Shown one piece after another: positions 14,494 through 22,632 of a stretch of DNA of 35,357 nt (the stretch's first letter is position 1; every line of letters begins with the position of its first letter). The stretch spans positions 1 through 35,357 of IMG/VR virus record IMGVR_UViG_3300006033_000066; one strand, 5' to 3'. A program made the position numbers and the translations under genes. The notes under the pieces were generated by a model. It was not told the origin of the DNA, did no database searches, and was given only the letters and a program-made list of their open reading frames with translations. The stretch is from a virus.

Positions 14494-15398
14494 ACATTGG
14501 CGCCTTAACGGCCAAAGTTGCAACTGTCGGCGGACCCAAAGTCCAGCTCGCAGCTGCCAAGGTAGCAAAATACAGCCCCCAGATCCTCACTGCGGTGGGT
14601 ATCGTCGGCGGTATCGCATCAACCGTCATGATCGCTCGTGCCACCCTCAAGGTAGAGGCGCTTGTCGAGAACCACGAGATGGGTCGCCGTGTCATTGCCG
14701 ATAAGACGGTCAATGACGAGTATGCCTCGGACCGGGACCGTACCAAGGACCTGACGTACCTTTACGTGCGCAGTGGTCTTGACTGGGTCAAGCTCTACGG
14801 ACCGGGTGTCTCGCTTGGTGTGGCGTCCATCGTTTCCATCATCGCCGCGCAGGGTATTCAGCAGAAGCGTCAGGTTGCGCTCGTCGCGGCTGTCAAGTCG
14901 GCTGAGTCGGCCTTTGCGGCCTACCGTGCTCGCGTGATCGAGGCCATCGGTGAGGAGAAAGAGCGGGAAATCCGCTACGGTATCTCTACCGAGATCGTCG
15001 AGGACGAGAACGGCAAGAAGACCAAGGTCCGCACCTTTGACCCGAGCGGTCTTTCCGACTACGTCCGTTATTTCGACGAGCACAACATCAATTTCAAACA
15101 TGGTACTAGGGAGCTCAACCTCCTGTTCCTTAAGAACATTCAGAACTGGGCAAATGACCGCCTGAATGCTCGTGGTTACGTCTACCTCAACGAGGTTTAC
15201 GGCTGGCTTGGCTTTGACGACGTCCCTGCCGGCCAGGTCGTTGGATGGCTCCACAAGGACTTCAACAACGGTGACGGATATATCGACTTCGGTTGGGATA
15301 ACCCCGTCAACGAGCAGGCCAAGAAGTTCATTGACGGACACGACGGCGGTATCCTCCTCGACTTCAACGTCGACGGCGAAATCATGAGCAAACTCTAA
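14490..15398 (+). CDS. DUF6353-like two-span membrane protein, paralogue 2
   Basis: A 302-residue protein, ATG 14490, with AAGGAGAAG just upstream. Segments: a hydrophobic helix at about residues 31-49 (ILTAVGIVGGIASTVMIAR), ATLKVEALVE, a second at about 103-121 (GPGVSLGVASIVSIIAAQG), then a KRQVALVAAVKSAESAF helix and a large soluble C-terminal domain with YLNEVYGWLGF, VGWLHKDFNNGDGYIDFGW and a final DFNVDGEI. It parallels the 9790 protein along its length and resembles DUF6353. The C-terminal domain is larger here. It is one of two related membrane proteins at opposite ends of the small-gene block, suggesting a hetero-complex. Confidence 0.76.
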   Translation: MNIGALTAKVATVGGPKVQLAAAKVAKYSPQILTAVGIVGGIASTVMIARATLKVEALVENHEMGRRVIADKTVNDEYASDRDRTKDLTYLYVRSGLDWVKLYGPGVSLGVASIVSIIAAQGIQQKRQVALVAAVKSAESAFAAYRARVIEAIGEEKEREIRYGISTEIVEDENGKKTKVRTFDPSGLSDYVRYFDEHNINFKHGTRELNLLFLKNIQNWANDRLNARGYVYLNEVYGWLGFDDVPAGQVVGWLHKDFNNGDGYIDFGWDNPVNEQAKKFIDGHDGGILLDFNVDGEIMSKL

Positions 15399-15423
15399 CC
15401 AACCCGACTAGAAAGGCTGAAAT

Positions 15424-15576
15424 ATGGCTAAGAAAGAGTTGAAGCTTTACCGCTTTCCTAAGAACAACCGAGTGTTTGTCGAAATAGAGGCAGCAAACCT
15501 CAACGACGCCCGAATCATATTTCAGCAAATTCACGGCTACTGGCCTGACAAGGAGATAACAGATGACCTCGAGTGA
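15424..15576 (+). CDS. Hypothetical 50-residue protein
   Basis: ATG 15424 follows GAAAGG. The product has the pattern KLYRFPKNNRVFVEIEAANLNDARIIFQQI: a strand pair followed by a helix, as in small ferredoxin-like or cold-shock-size domains. It ends in an acidic tail and overlaps the next gene by 14 bases, so the genes are coupled. I do not recognise a family. The coding call is supported by ribosome site, codon use and tight packing. Confidence 0.6.
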   Translation: MAKKELKLYRFPKNNRVFVEIEAANLNDARIIFQQIHGYWPDKEITDDLE

Positions 15577-15793
15577 CACCCCGCGACCCAAGCCGGCTCC
15601 GCCGAAGCCCAAGCCTACGGCAGAAGCTCCGGTAAAGGCCGCAAATACGCCTAAGGCCGAGAAACCCAAGTTCGTGCGCAAGCCTCACCTGACCGAGCGC
15701 CCGTTCAAGGCACACGAGGGCCTTCTGGAACTTCAGAAGCAGCTAGAGAAGAAATCTCCCAGCCAAGCCCGATCAAACAAGGGGAAGAAGTAG
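15563..15793 (+). CDS. Proline/lysine-rich disordered protein
   Basis: A 76-residue protein starting at ATG 15563 within the end of the previous gene, preceded by AAGGAG. The first half is a run of proline, lysine and alanine (PRPKPAPPKPKPTAEA), the second has HLTERPFKAHEGLLELQKQLEKK, one predicted helix. Highly basic with no membrane segment. It may be a linker or nucleic-acid binder in the membrane-protein operon; this is inference. Confidence 0.62.
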   Translation: MTSSDTPRPKPAPPKPKPTAEAPVKAANTPKAEKPKFVRKPHLTERPFKAHEGLLELQKQLEKKSPSQARSNKGKK

Positions 15794-16624
15794 ATGGAAA
15801 AGAAATCAATCCTGATCAATGCCGGCATATTCGTCGCAGGGGCCGGTATCGGCTTCGGTGTGGGATATCTGGTGTCGAAGCGTAAGTACTCGGCAATCGC
15901 TGAGGAGGAAATCGAGTCGGTTCGTGCGGCATACGCTAAGAGCGCTACGCCCAAGCCCGATCTCACGTCCTTCCGGAGCAATTACGTCGCCCCCGACGTG
16001 ATGGAACTTCCCGTTCCGAGCGCTGACGAGGTTATCCGCGACAACGGATATTCGGCTGACTCTGACGAGACCGACGCTGATGCCTTCTTCAAGGCCCACG
16101 GCCGGCCTCCGACAACGATGGAACTCATCCAGATGGGTCAGGGCATCGAGCCCTCGGAATTCGTGCGAGACCGTGCTGATGGCGACGACGTCAGTGTTGT
16201 CGAGGGTAACCTCTTCGAGACGCTAAACGACGCCGATCCGGAGGACCTGGGGCCTGGTGTGGACGAGCTTCCGCCGCGAAGCCCCGACCGTCCTTACGTT
16301 ATTCCGGCCAAGGAATGGTATCTGAACGAGACCAACTACGATCAGATCACTCTGACGTACTGGGCCGATGACGATGTCCTGGCGGACGACGGAAACCGCA
16401 TGATCCACGAAATCGACACTGTTGTGGGGGCTACCAACCTTCACCGCTTCGGTTTCTTGAGCGAGGACCCGGATATTGTCTATGTCCGCAACGAGCAGCT
16501 CAAGGCTGACTACGAAATCACTAAGGACGAGCGAAACTACGCTGAAATCGTTCTCGGAATCCCTGTGGATGACGAGCGAGACAGTAAGGTTCCTCGCCGG
16601 ATGAGGGGTAATGAAGAGCAATGA
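15794..16624 (+). CDS. N-anchored acidic phage protein
   Basis: A 276-residue protein starting at ATG 15794, directly after the previous stop. Residues about 6-26 (ILINAGIFVAGAGIGFGVGYLV) form a single membrane anchor followed by SKRKY. The rest is soluble and acidic, with a C-terminal domain PYVIPAKEWYLNE-NYDQITLTYWADDDVLAD, VVGATNLHRFG and DPDIVYVRNEQLKADYEI. This C-terminal pattern is widespread in phages of Gram-positive bacteria, usually beside the 16611-type protein and DUF6353-like proteins. Function unknown; the anchor and acidic domain suggest a scaffold on the inner face of the membrane. Confidence 0.75.
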   Translation: MEKKSILINAGIFVAGAGIGFGVGYLVSKRKYSAIAEEEIESVRAAYAKSATPKPDLTSFRSNYVAPDVMELPVPSADEVIRDNGYSADSDETDADAFFKAHGRPPTTMELIQMGQGIEPSEFVRDRADGDDVSVVEGNLFETLNDADPEDLGPGVDELPPRSPDRPYVIPAKEWYLNETNYDQITLTYWADDDVLADDGNRMIHEIDTVVGATNLHRFGFLSEDPDIVYVRNEQLKADYEITKDERNYAEIVLGIPVDDERDSKVPRRMRGNEEQ

Positions 16625-17156
16625 GAAAACACTGGATGAACGGTATCTAGACTGGCTCTATAAGCACATAGGGCCCACTCAAAACCGGAACCCCGCGCGA
16701 TCATATTGGCTATTAGCCACGGCCCTTTACCAAAAGGAATTTAAGTGGTTTATTCCCAACGATGACAACCGGGTTGAAGACGGCAAAGAGCTCCGTGAGG
16801 AATTCATTGACGAGACGTCGGCCGAGCGTGATATTCTCTGGATGGACGAAGGTTGTTCCATGCTAGAGATGTTAATTGCGCTCGGCCGACGTTGTGCATT
16901 CGAAACCAGCGAAGAACCTTTCGAGTGGTTTTGGGTTTTAGCGGATAATCTAGGCCTTCGTCCGTTTGTGGATGAGGAATTTACCGACGATTACGTTATA
17001 GACGTCGATGTGATTCTTGATCGAGTGATTGACCGTACGTACGAGCCTGACGGGCGCGGCGGGTTATTCCCCCTGCGTCACCCTGAGGAAGATCAGCGAG
17101 CAGTAGAGATCTGGTATCAGATGGCCGCATATTTAAGAGAAAACAATGCTAGTTAA
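16611..17156 (+). CDS. Conserved phage protein with WFIPNDDNR motif
   Basis: A 181-residue soluble, acidic protein overlapping the previous gene by 14 bases. Diagnostic elements: RYLDWLYKHI, SYWLLATALYQKEFKWFIPNDDNR, DGKELREEF, CSMLEMLIALGRRCAFE, a helix with WFWVLADNLGL, and GRGGLFPLRHPEEDQRAVEIWYQMAAYL. This signature is shared by many phages of Firmicutes and Actinobacteria, always near the membrane proteins seen here, but the function has not been assigned to my knowledge. It directly precedes the replication fusion gene. Confidence 0.75.
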   Translation: MKSNEKTLDERYLDWLYKHIGPTQNRNPARSYWLLATALYQKEFKWFIPNDDNRVEDGKELREEFIDETSAERDILWMDEGCSMLEMLIALGRRCAFETSEEPFEWFWVLADNLGLRPFVDEEFTDDYVIDVDVILDRVIDRTYEPDGRGGLFPLRHPEEDQRAVEIWYQMAAYLRENNAS

Positions 17157-17170
17157 GAGAGGAGGAGTTA

Positions 17171-20100
17171 GTGGATTTCTACCAAATCAAAGAGGTTGAC
17201 GACAAAGGCAAGAAGGGTATCGTAACGGTATATCCTGATTTCCGAGTTACTCGATCAAAAGACCTGATGGTCCGTGCTAAGAGCTTCTACGCAATATGGG
17301 ATGCTGAGCAGGGCATGTGGTCCAGGGACGAGTTTGACGTTCAGCGTCTTATGGATGAGGATATTAAGCAATACGAAGTCCAAACTCAAGCGTTTGAAGT
17401 ACATCGCAAGCTGCTTGGTAACTTCAGCTCGAATAGCTGGCTGCAATTCCGCAACTACGTAGGCCACTTAAGCGACTCATATGTCCAGTTGGACGAGAAG
17501 CTGACCTTTAGCAACACAGTTGTAACCAAGGAAGACTACGTATCACGGCGCCTGCCATATCCTCTCGAGGCGGGCAACTGCGAGGCCTTCAAGGAGCTCA
17601 TGGAGGTCCTGTACGACCCGGATGAGCGCGCTAAGCTTGAATGGGCTATTGGGGCAATCGTTGCGGGAGACGCTAAGGATATTCAGAAGTTCGTAGTCCT
17701 CTACGGTAAGGCCGGTAGCGGTAAGAGTACAGTTCTTAACATCATCCAGTGGCTCTTCGAGGGATATTTGGCAGTCTTTGAGGCCAAAGCTCTTGCTGGT
17801 AGTAACAACCTCTTTGCGACCGAGGCGTTTAGGCACAACCCCCTTGTGGCGATTCAGCACGACGGTGACCTCAGCAAAATCGAGGACAACACCAAGCTGA
17901 ATAGCATTATCAGCCACGAGGACCTTCTCATCAACGAGAAGAACAAGCCTAGCTACATGTCTCGGATCAACGCGTTCCTTTTCATGGGAACGAACAAGCC
18001 GGTGCATATTACGGACGCAAAGTCGGGTATTATCAGGCGACTGATTGACGTGCACCCGTCGGGGCGGCTTCTTACCCCGCGTAAGTACCAGGTCCTCATG
18101 TCTCAGATCAAATTTGAGCTTGGGGCTATCGCCTGGCACTGCCTGCAGGTATATCGTGAGATGGGTAAGGACTTCTACGCGTCCTACCGCCCCGTCGAGA
18201 TGATGCTGCAGACGGACGTGTTCTACAACTTCATCGAGGCATATTTCGACGTCTTCAGTGGGCAGGATGGTGTGACCCTCAAGCAGGCTTACAAGCTGTA
18301 CGAGGAATTCGTCACGGAAACCAACGTGCCCTACAAGTTAGCGCAGTATAAGTTCCGTGAGGAGCTTCGCAACTACTTCGAGAACTTTGAGGATCGCCAC
18401 GAGATGCCCGATGGGACGAGAGTCCGCTCCTGGTACTCTGGTTTCTCCGCCGACCGCTTCAAGGTGCAGACGGTCAAGGACGAGATGGCATTTTCGCTTG
18501 TCCTTGACTCGGATGAGTCTATATTCGACAAAGAGATGGCTAAGCAGCCTGCGCAATACAGCAACAAAGCAGGCAACCCTACCCGCTACTGGACAAATGC
18601 GCCCAGGACGAACGATAAAGGGGAGGAATTCACTCCATCTCACGACCAGGTCGTATCGACTGTTCTGGCAGATCTGGATACTAAGCGCGAGCACTACGTT
18701 AAGGTTCCGCTTAACCATATTGTCATCGATTTCGACCTTACGAACGAAAATGGAGAGAAAAGCGCAGAGCTTAACCTGGAAGCGGCGTCACAGTGGCCGG
18801 CGACTTACGCAGAGTTTAGTAAGAGCGGTGCAGGAATCCACCTACACTACAACTACGAGGGCGACGTCACCGAGCTTAGAAGAATCTTTGAGCCTGGAAT
18901 TGAGATCAAAGTATACAACGGAGACTCAGCCCTTAGGCGTCGTCTCTCAAAGTGTAACAACGTCCCAGTTGCTACACTGAACAGCGGCTTGCCGTTGAAG
19001 GAGAAAAAAGTGATCAACAAGGAGGCGATTAAGTCAGAGAAGGGGTTGCGGGACCTTATTGCAAGAAATCTCAATAAGGAAATTCACCCGGGAACAAAGC
19101 CCTCGATCGACTTCATCAAGCATATTCTGGATGAGGCTTACAACAAAGAAGGTTTCACGTACGATGTGAGCGACCTTCGTCCTAAGTTAATGGCGTTTGC
19201 CAACAACTCGACGCATCAGGCGCTGACGTGCCTCAAGATCGTCATGGACATGAAGTTGGCCTCAGAGGATATCGGAGAGAAGGGCCTGCCCACTGAGTAC
19301 GGTGGGGAAAAAGAGCTTGTCTTCTTTGACGTCGAGGTGTTCCCTAACCTCTTCGTTATTTGCTGGAGCTACGAAGACAGCGACGATGTTGTTCGAATGG
19401 TCAACCCGACCGCACAGGCCGTAGAGGAGCTTCTGCCTCTGCTTCTTGTGGGCTTTAACTGCCGCCGCTACGACAACCATATTCTGTATGCCGCAAGCCT
19501 GGGCTACTCGAATATTCAGCTTTACCGGCTGTCTAAGCGCCTTATCGAAGGGGAGAAGAATGCATATTTTGGTGCGGCTTATAACATCAGTTATACTGAC
19601 ATCTTTGACTTTGCTTCTGAAAAGAAGACACTAAAGAAATGGATGCTCGAGCTTGGCCTTCGCCACCTCGAGAACCAGTATGACTGGGATCAGCCCGTCC
19701 CGGAGGAAAAGTGGGGCGAGATTGTTGAGTACTGCGTAAACGACGTCCTGGGAACGAAGGCGGTCTTCAAGCACCGTCGTCAGGACTACGTGGCACGGCA
19801 GATCCTTGCCGACCTCTCGGGTCTCAGCATGAACTCCACTACTCAGCAGCACACCGCCAAGATTGTATTTGGCGATGACCGGAAGCCCCAAGACAAGTTC
19901 GTATATCGTGACCTGTCTGAGACTTTCCCGGGCTACGAGTACAAGTACGACCCTGAGAAGAAGCGGAGTGTCTCGACATATCGTGGTGAGAACCCGAGTG
20001 AGGGCGGTTACGTATTTGCCAAGCCGGGCATGTACACCAACGTTGCAGTACTGGATATTCAGTCGATGCACCCCACCTCGATCGAGGCGCTTGACCTGTT

Positions 20101-21004
20101 TGGGCCCTATACGCCTAACTTTAGCGAACTCAAGGCTGCCAGGCTTGCAATTAAGCACGGCGACTACGAGGCTGCTCGAGGGATGCTTAACGGGGCCCTT
20201 GCAAAGTATCTGACGGACGAGAACGAGGCTCAGGCCTTATCCTACGCCCTTAAGATCGTCATTAACATCGTCTATGGCCTCACCGCTGCGTCTTTTGACA
20301 ACTCGTTCCGTGACCCGCGCAATATCGACAACATCGTCGCTAAGCGTGGTGCTCTGTTCATGATTGACCTGAAGAATGCTGTCCTTGAGGGTGGATACGA
20401 CGTTATTCACATCAAGACCGACTCGATTAAGATACCAAACGCTACGAAGGAAATCATCGACTTCGTGATGGAGTTTGGTAGGCAGTACGGGTACGAATTC
20501 GAGCACGAGGCAACCTACGAGAAGATGGCGCTGGTCAACGACGCCGTCTATATTGCTAGAGTTGCCGCGGGTAAGAAGCCGGCTCACTGGGAGGCGGTTG
20601 GGGCGGAATTCAAACACCCTGTCGTCTTAAAGACGCTGTTTAGCAAGGAAAAAATCGAGTTTGCTGACATGGCTGAGACTAAGGCAGTGCAGAAGGGCGC
20701 TATCTACCTCGACTACGAGGGCGACGACGTTGCTATGGCACTGATGAAGGACAACATGAAGCAGTTCATTGGTAAGGTAGGAAGCTTCGTCCCCGTCACT
20801 GAGGGTGGAGGTACACTGCTGCGTATCGATGACGGCAAAGAATATGCGGTAACCGGCACTAAGGGTTATCGCTGGCTCGAGGCGGAGTTTGTCAAGCAGA
20901 CCGGCAAAGAGAAAGACGTCGATCCGAAGTACTACGACAAGCTCGTCAACAGCGCAGTAGCAACCATCCGTAAATTTGGAGACTTTGAGGAGTTCATAAG
21001 TTGA
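17171..21004 (+). CDS. SF3 helicase - AEP primase - family B DNA polymerase fusion
   Basis: A 1277-residue protein starting at GTG 17171 after GAGGAGG. Residues 150-300 form a superfamily 3 helicase core: Walker A GKAGSGKST (179-187), an acidic Walker B-like QHDGD (229-233), a sensor GTNKP (273-277) and an arginine finger region IIRRLID (287-293). Residues about 510-600 look like an archaeo-eukaryotic primase domain: IDFD (519-522), SGAGIHLH (552-559) and IEIK (577-580). Residues about 715-860 are a 3'-5' exonuclease (DVE at 720-722; N763 and D768; YCVND with D858). Residues about 955-1130 hold polymerase motifs A (LDIQSMHPTS, D962), B (K1028...YG1036) and C (KTDS, D1084). Motif C has Lys where DTDS is usual. 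A replisome in one polypeptide that could unwind, prime and copy the phage genome. Confidence 0.85.
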   Translation: MDFYQIKEVDDKGKKGIVTVYPDFRVTRSKDLMVRAKSFYAIWDAEQGMWSRDEFDVQRLMDEDIKQYEVQTQAFEVHRKLLGNFSSNSWLQFRNYVGHLSDSYVQLDEKLTFSNTVVTKEDYVSRRLPYPLEAGNCEAFKELMEVLYDPDERAKLEWAIGAIVAGDAKDIQKFVVLYGKAGSGKSTVLNIIQWLFEGYLAVFEAKALAGSNNLFATEAFRHNPLVAIQHDGDLSKIEDNTKLNSIISHEDLLINEKNKPSYMSRINAFLFMGTNKPVHITDAKSGIIRRLIDVHPSGRLLTPRKYQVLMSQIKFELGAIAWHCLQVYREMGKDFYASYRPVEMMLQTDVFYNFIEAYFDVFSGQDGVTLKQAYKLYEEFVTETNVPYKLAQYKFREELRNYFENFEDRHEMPDGTRVRSWYSGFSADRFKVQTVKDEMAFSLVLDSDESIFDKEMAKQPAQYSNKAGNPTRYWTNAPRTNDKGEEFTPSHDQVVSTVLADLDTKREHYVKVPLNHIVIDFDLTNENGEKSAELNLEAASQWPATYAEFSKSGAGIHLHYNYEGDVTELRRIFEPGIEIKVYNGDSALRRRLSKCNNVPVATLNSGLPLKEKKVINKEAIKSEKGLRDLIARNLNKEIHPGTKPSIDFIKHILDEAYNKEGFTYDVSDLRPKLMAFANNSTHQALTCLKIVMDMKLASEDIGEKGLPTEYGGEKELVFFDVEVFPNLFVICWSYEDSDDVVRMVNPTAQAVEELLPLLLVGFNCRRYDNHILYAASLGYSNIQLYRLSKRLIEGEKNAYFGAAYNISYTDIFDFASEKKTLKKWMLELGLRHLENQYDWDQPVPEEKWGEIVEYCVNDVLGTKAVFKHRRQDYVARQILADLSGLSMNSTTQQHTAKIVFGDDRKPQDKFVYRDLSETFPGYEYKYDPEKKRSVSTYRGENPSEGGYVFAKPGMYTNVAVLDIQSMHPTSIEALDLFGPYTPNFSELKAARLAIKHGDYEAARGMLNGALAKYLTDENEAQALSYALKIVINIVYGLTAASFDNSFRDPRNIDNIVAKRGALFMIDLKNAVLEGGYDVIHIKTDSIKIPNATKEIIDFVMEFGRQYGYEFEHEATYEKMALVNDAVYIARVAAGKKPAHWEAVGAEFKHPVVLKTLFSKEKIEFADMAETKAVQKGAIYLDYEGDDVAMALMKDNMKQFIGKVGSFVPVTEGGGTLLRIDDGKEYAVTGTKGYRWLEAEFVKQTGKEKDVDPKYYDKLVNSAVATIRKFGDFEEFIS

Positions 21005-21261
21005 CAGAAAACCTTCGTGATGTACTTACCTTCGTCAGTCCTGACGGCGGAAAAATCACCATGACGATGGATAACTATCCGGCCAAGGAAATCGAGCGAT
21101 TGAAAAAGCGCCTTTCCGAGAACGGATGGGAGTTTGTCGAGCACGACGTCAGCGTCATCGACACGTCGTGGATCGGCAAGTTCAGTCCATATTTCGCGGC
21201 CGCTGTCGTGGGCATGATCGTTCAGTGGATCATCCAGGCCTGGCTTGGATCCAATGTCTGA
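21001..21261 (+). CDS. C-anchored membrane protein, 86 residues
   Basis: A TTG start at 21001 overlaps the polymerase stop (TTGA), with GAGGAG about 8-13 bases upstream. The soluble part has TFVSPDGGKITMTMDNYPAKEIERLKKRL, suggesting a small beta-strand and helix domain. A transmembrane segment lies near the C terminus (about residues 62-81, FAAAVVGMIVQWIIQAWL). Coupling to the polymerase gene suggests a membrane tether for replication, but this is only an inference from position. Confidence 0.65.
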   Translation: MTENLRDVLTFVSPDGGKITMTMDNYPAKEIERLKKRLSENGWEFVEHDVSVIDTSWIGKFSPYFAAAVVGMIVQWIIQAWLGSNV

Positions 21262-21412
21262 GCGCAAACCCATAGTGGAGTGCAGTGTGTGCCGGCTCTT
21301 GGTCGTTATGAACGATCTGGGGCTGGTCACATCGCATTTTCCGCCTGGAGATCCCACCAAAAAGAAGGCCTGCACAGGTTCCAACCAGTCCGGCACAATA
21401 TATCCGACCTAA
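21254..21412 (+). CDS. Small CxxC protein
   Basis: A 52-residue protein starting at ATG 21254 within the end of the previous gene. Cysteines at 10, 13 and 40 and histidine 28 (C-x2-C...H...C) could bind one zinc ion. It contains VECSVCRLLV, a turn, SHFPPGDPTKKKACTG and a short tail. Supported by overlap, codon pattern and metal-ligand spacing. Function unknown; small zinc proteins in phages often bind nucleic acids or host proteins. Confidence 0.6.
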   Translation: MSERKPIVECSVCRLLVVMNDLGLVTSHFPPGDPTKKKACTGSNQSGTIYPT

Positions 21413-21422
21413 GGAAGCTTAG

Positions 21423-21644
21423 ATGATTAAGCAGACGTACGTCCCGGTATATTTGCCGGATCGTACTAAAATTGGCACGGCTCACGTAGATATTACGAAC
21501 GGCACGGCCACAATCAAGATCCAGTCCGACTCAGACCTGATGGAACTGCTTGGCGAGAACCTCGTCGGTTTCTCTGTCATGTATTTAGGTGCTGAGCGTT
21601 TAGAAAGAAAAACAGAAGGAGAAGAAACTGATGGCAGCACCTAA
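21423..21644 (+). CDS. Hypothetical 73-residue protein
   Basis: ATG 21423 after TAAGGAAG. The sequence has alternating strands (TYVPVYLPDRTKIGTAHVDI, TATIKIQ), a short helix (DLMELLGENLVGFSV) and an acidic, disordered tail. It overlaps the SSB-like gene by 14 bases. The beta-rich N terminus resembles small actinophage proteins of unknown role in replication operons. Confidence 0.62.
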   Translation: MIKQTYVPVYLPDRTKIGTAHVDITNGTATIKIQSDSDLMELLGENLVGFSVMYLGAERLERKTEGEETDGST

Positions 21645-22161
21645 GCGTCCGTATATTCCGGACTACACGATCAAGGATGCCAAGATCCGCTGGCGTAACT
21701 TTGCCGGCCGCGAGGAGAAGTACAACCGTAAGGGAGACCGTAACTTTACGATTTTCCTCAACGAGCACGACTCCAACCGACTGACCGAGATGGGTCTGAA
21801 CGTCAAGACCCTGCCCGTTCGTGAGGGCTACGAGGACGAGCCGCCTCAGGATATCCTCAAGGTCAAGGTCAACTTCAAGGGCCGTCCTCCGCGTCTGGTG
21901 CTTGTCACCTCTCGTGGTCGCACGCAGCTTGGCGAGGACGAGGCTATGATGCTCGACACCGCTGAGATGGCTAAGGTGGACCTTATTCTCTCGCCTTACT
22001 GGTGGGAGGTCGACGGCAAGGAGGGTATCGCTGTCAGTCTCAAGGCCATCTACATGACCATCGTCGAGGATGAGCTCGAGGTGGCATACGGCGACCTTCC
22101 CGAGGCCACTGGTTCTCTCCGCGGTCGTGAGTACACCCAGGAATACGAGGGCGAGGACTAA
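21631..22161 (+). CDS. ssDNA-binding protein-like
   Basis: A 176-residue protein starting at ATG 21631 after AGGAGAAG. Beta strands alternate with basic and aromatic residues: IRWRNFAGREEKYNRKGDRNFTIFL, then a helix-turn, DILKVKVNFKGRPPRLVLVTSRGR, VDLILSPYWWEV, and GIAVSLKAIYMTIV, ending in an acidic tail. This pattern matches a phage family annotated as single-stranded DNA-binding protein, with an OB-like core and acidic C-terminal tail. The position after the helicase-primase-polymerase gene supports the role. The fold is inferred from pattern, not from a search. Confidence 0.72.
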   Translation: MAAPKRPYIPDYTIKDAKIRWRNFAGREEKYNRKGDRNFTIFLNEHDSNRLTEMGLNVKTLPVREGYEDEPPQDILKVKVNFKGRPPRLVLVTSRGRTQLGEDEAMMLDTAEMAKVDLILSPYWWEVDGKEGIAVSLKAIYMTIVEDELEVAYGDLPEATGSLRGREYTQEYEGED

Positions 22162-22284
22162 ATGGACTTCGTCGCGTTCTTAGCCGGCGTTGGAACCATT
22201 ATGATTGGCATCATATTTGGTTTCTCGATGGCTATGAGTAAGGGCACCACCAAAACTAAGGAGAAGGAAGACAATGGCAGTTAA
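22162..22284 (+). CDS. 40-residue membrane protein
   Basis: ATG 22162 directly follows the SSB-like stop. One span at residues about 3-22 (FVAFLAGVGTIMIGIIFGFS) is followed by a short lysine-rich tail. Its 3' end overlaps the next gene by 11 bases, and the AAGGAG for that gene lies within it. Weak evidence for translation alone, but the clean hydrophobic profile and tight packing support it. Confidence 0.55.
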   Translation: MDFVAFLAGVGTIMIGIIFGFSMAMSKGTTKTKEKEDNGS

Positions 22285-22546
22285 GGAACTCAGCAACAGG
22301 GTTGTCACCAAGAAAGCCGACAACAACGGCCGTTCGGTCAAGCTCACCAAGGCCAACATCGGCCCGGTCTGCGTCTGGCTCGGCGACGCTCTCATTTCCT
22401 GGGAGGGCGGGCTTACCAAGCCGCTCAAGATCAAGCTGAAGACCCCCAAGGGTCCTCGAGTGGCCGGCCTGGATGACGTGATTGTCAAATATGGCACTCG
22501 TCGCAACGGCGGCAAGGTCACCTTCGAGGTCCACAAGGCTTCCTAG
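22274..22546 (+). CDS. Hypothetical 90-residue beta-rich protein
   Basis: ATG 22274, with AAGGAGAAGGAAG upstream. A soluble, basic protein with strands NGRSVKLTKA, PVCVWLGDALISW, KPLKIKLKTPKGPRV, VIVKYG and GGKVTFEV. The pattern is consistent with a small OB or beta-barrel domain. It lies just after the SSB-like and membrane genes in the replication operon and ends before a strong hairpin. Function unknown. Confidence 0.65.
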   Translation: MAVKELSNRVVTKKADNNGRSVKLTKANIGPVCVWLGDALISWEGGLTKPLKIKLKTPKGPRVAGLDDVIVKYGTRRNGGKVTFEVHKAS

Positions 22547-22559
22547 AGGCACCGCAACG

Positions 22560-22598
22560 CAGGTGGGGTCTTGAGGCGATATTCCAAGGCCCCACCTG
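22560..22598 (+). terminator. Strong hairpin, probable attenuator
   Basis: A 14-bp stem (one T-G wobble): arms 22560-22573 and 22585-22598, core CAGGTGGGG/CCCCACCTG, loop of 11. The following CTTT is weak as a terminator T run. It lies between two replication-region genes and may partly stop transcription or protect an mRNA end. Confidence 0.65.
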
Positions 22599-22632
22599 TC
22601 TGCTTTAACCATATTCCAAGGAGAAGAATTAG

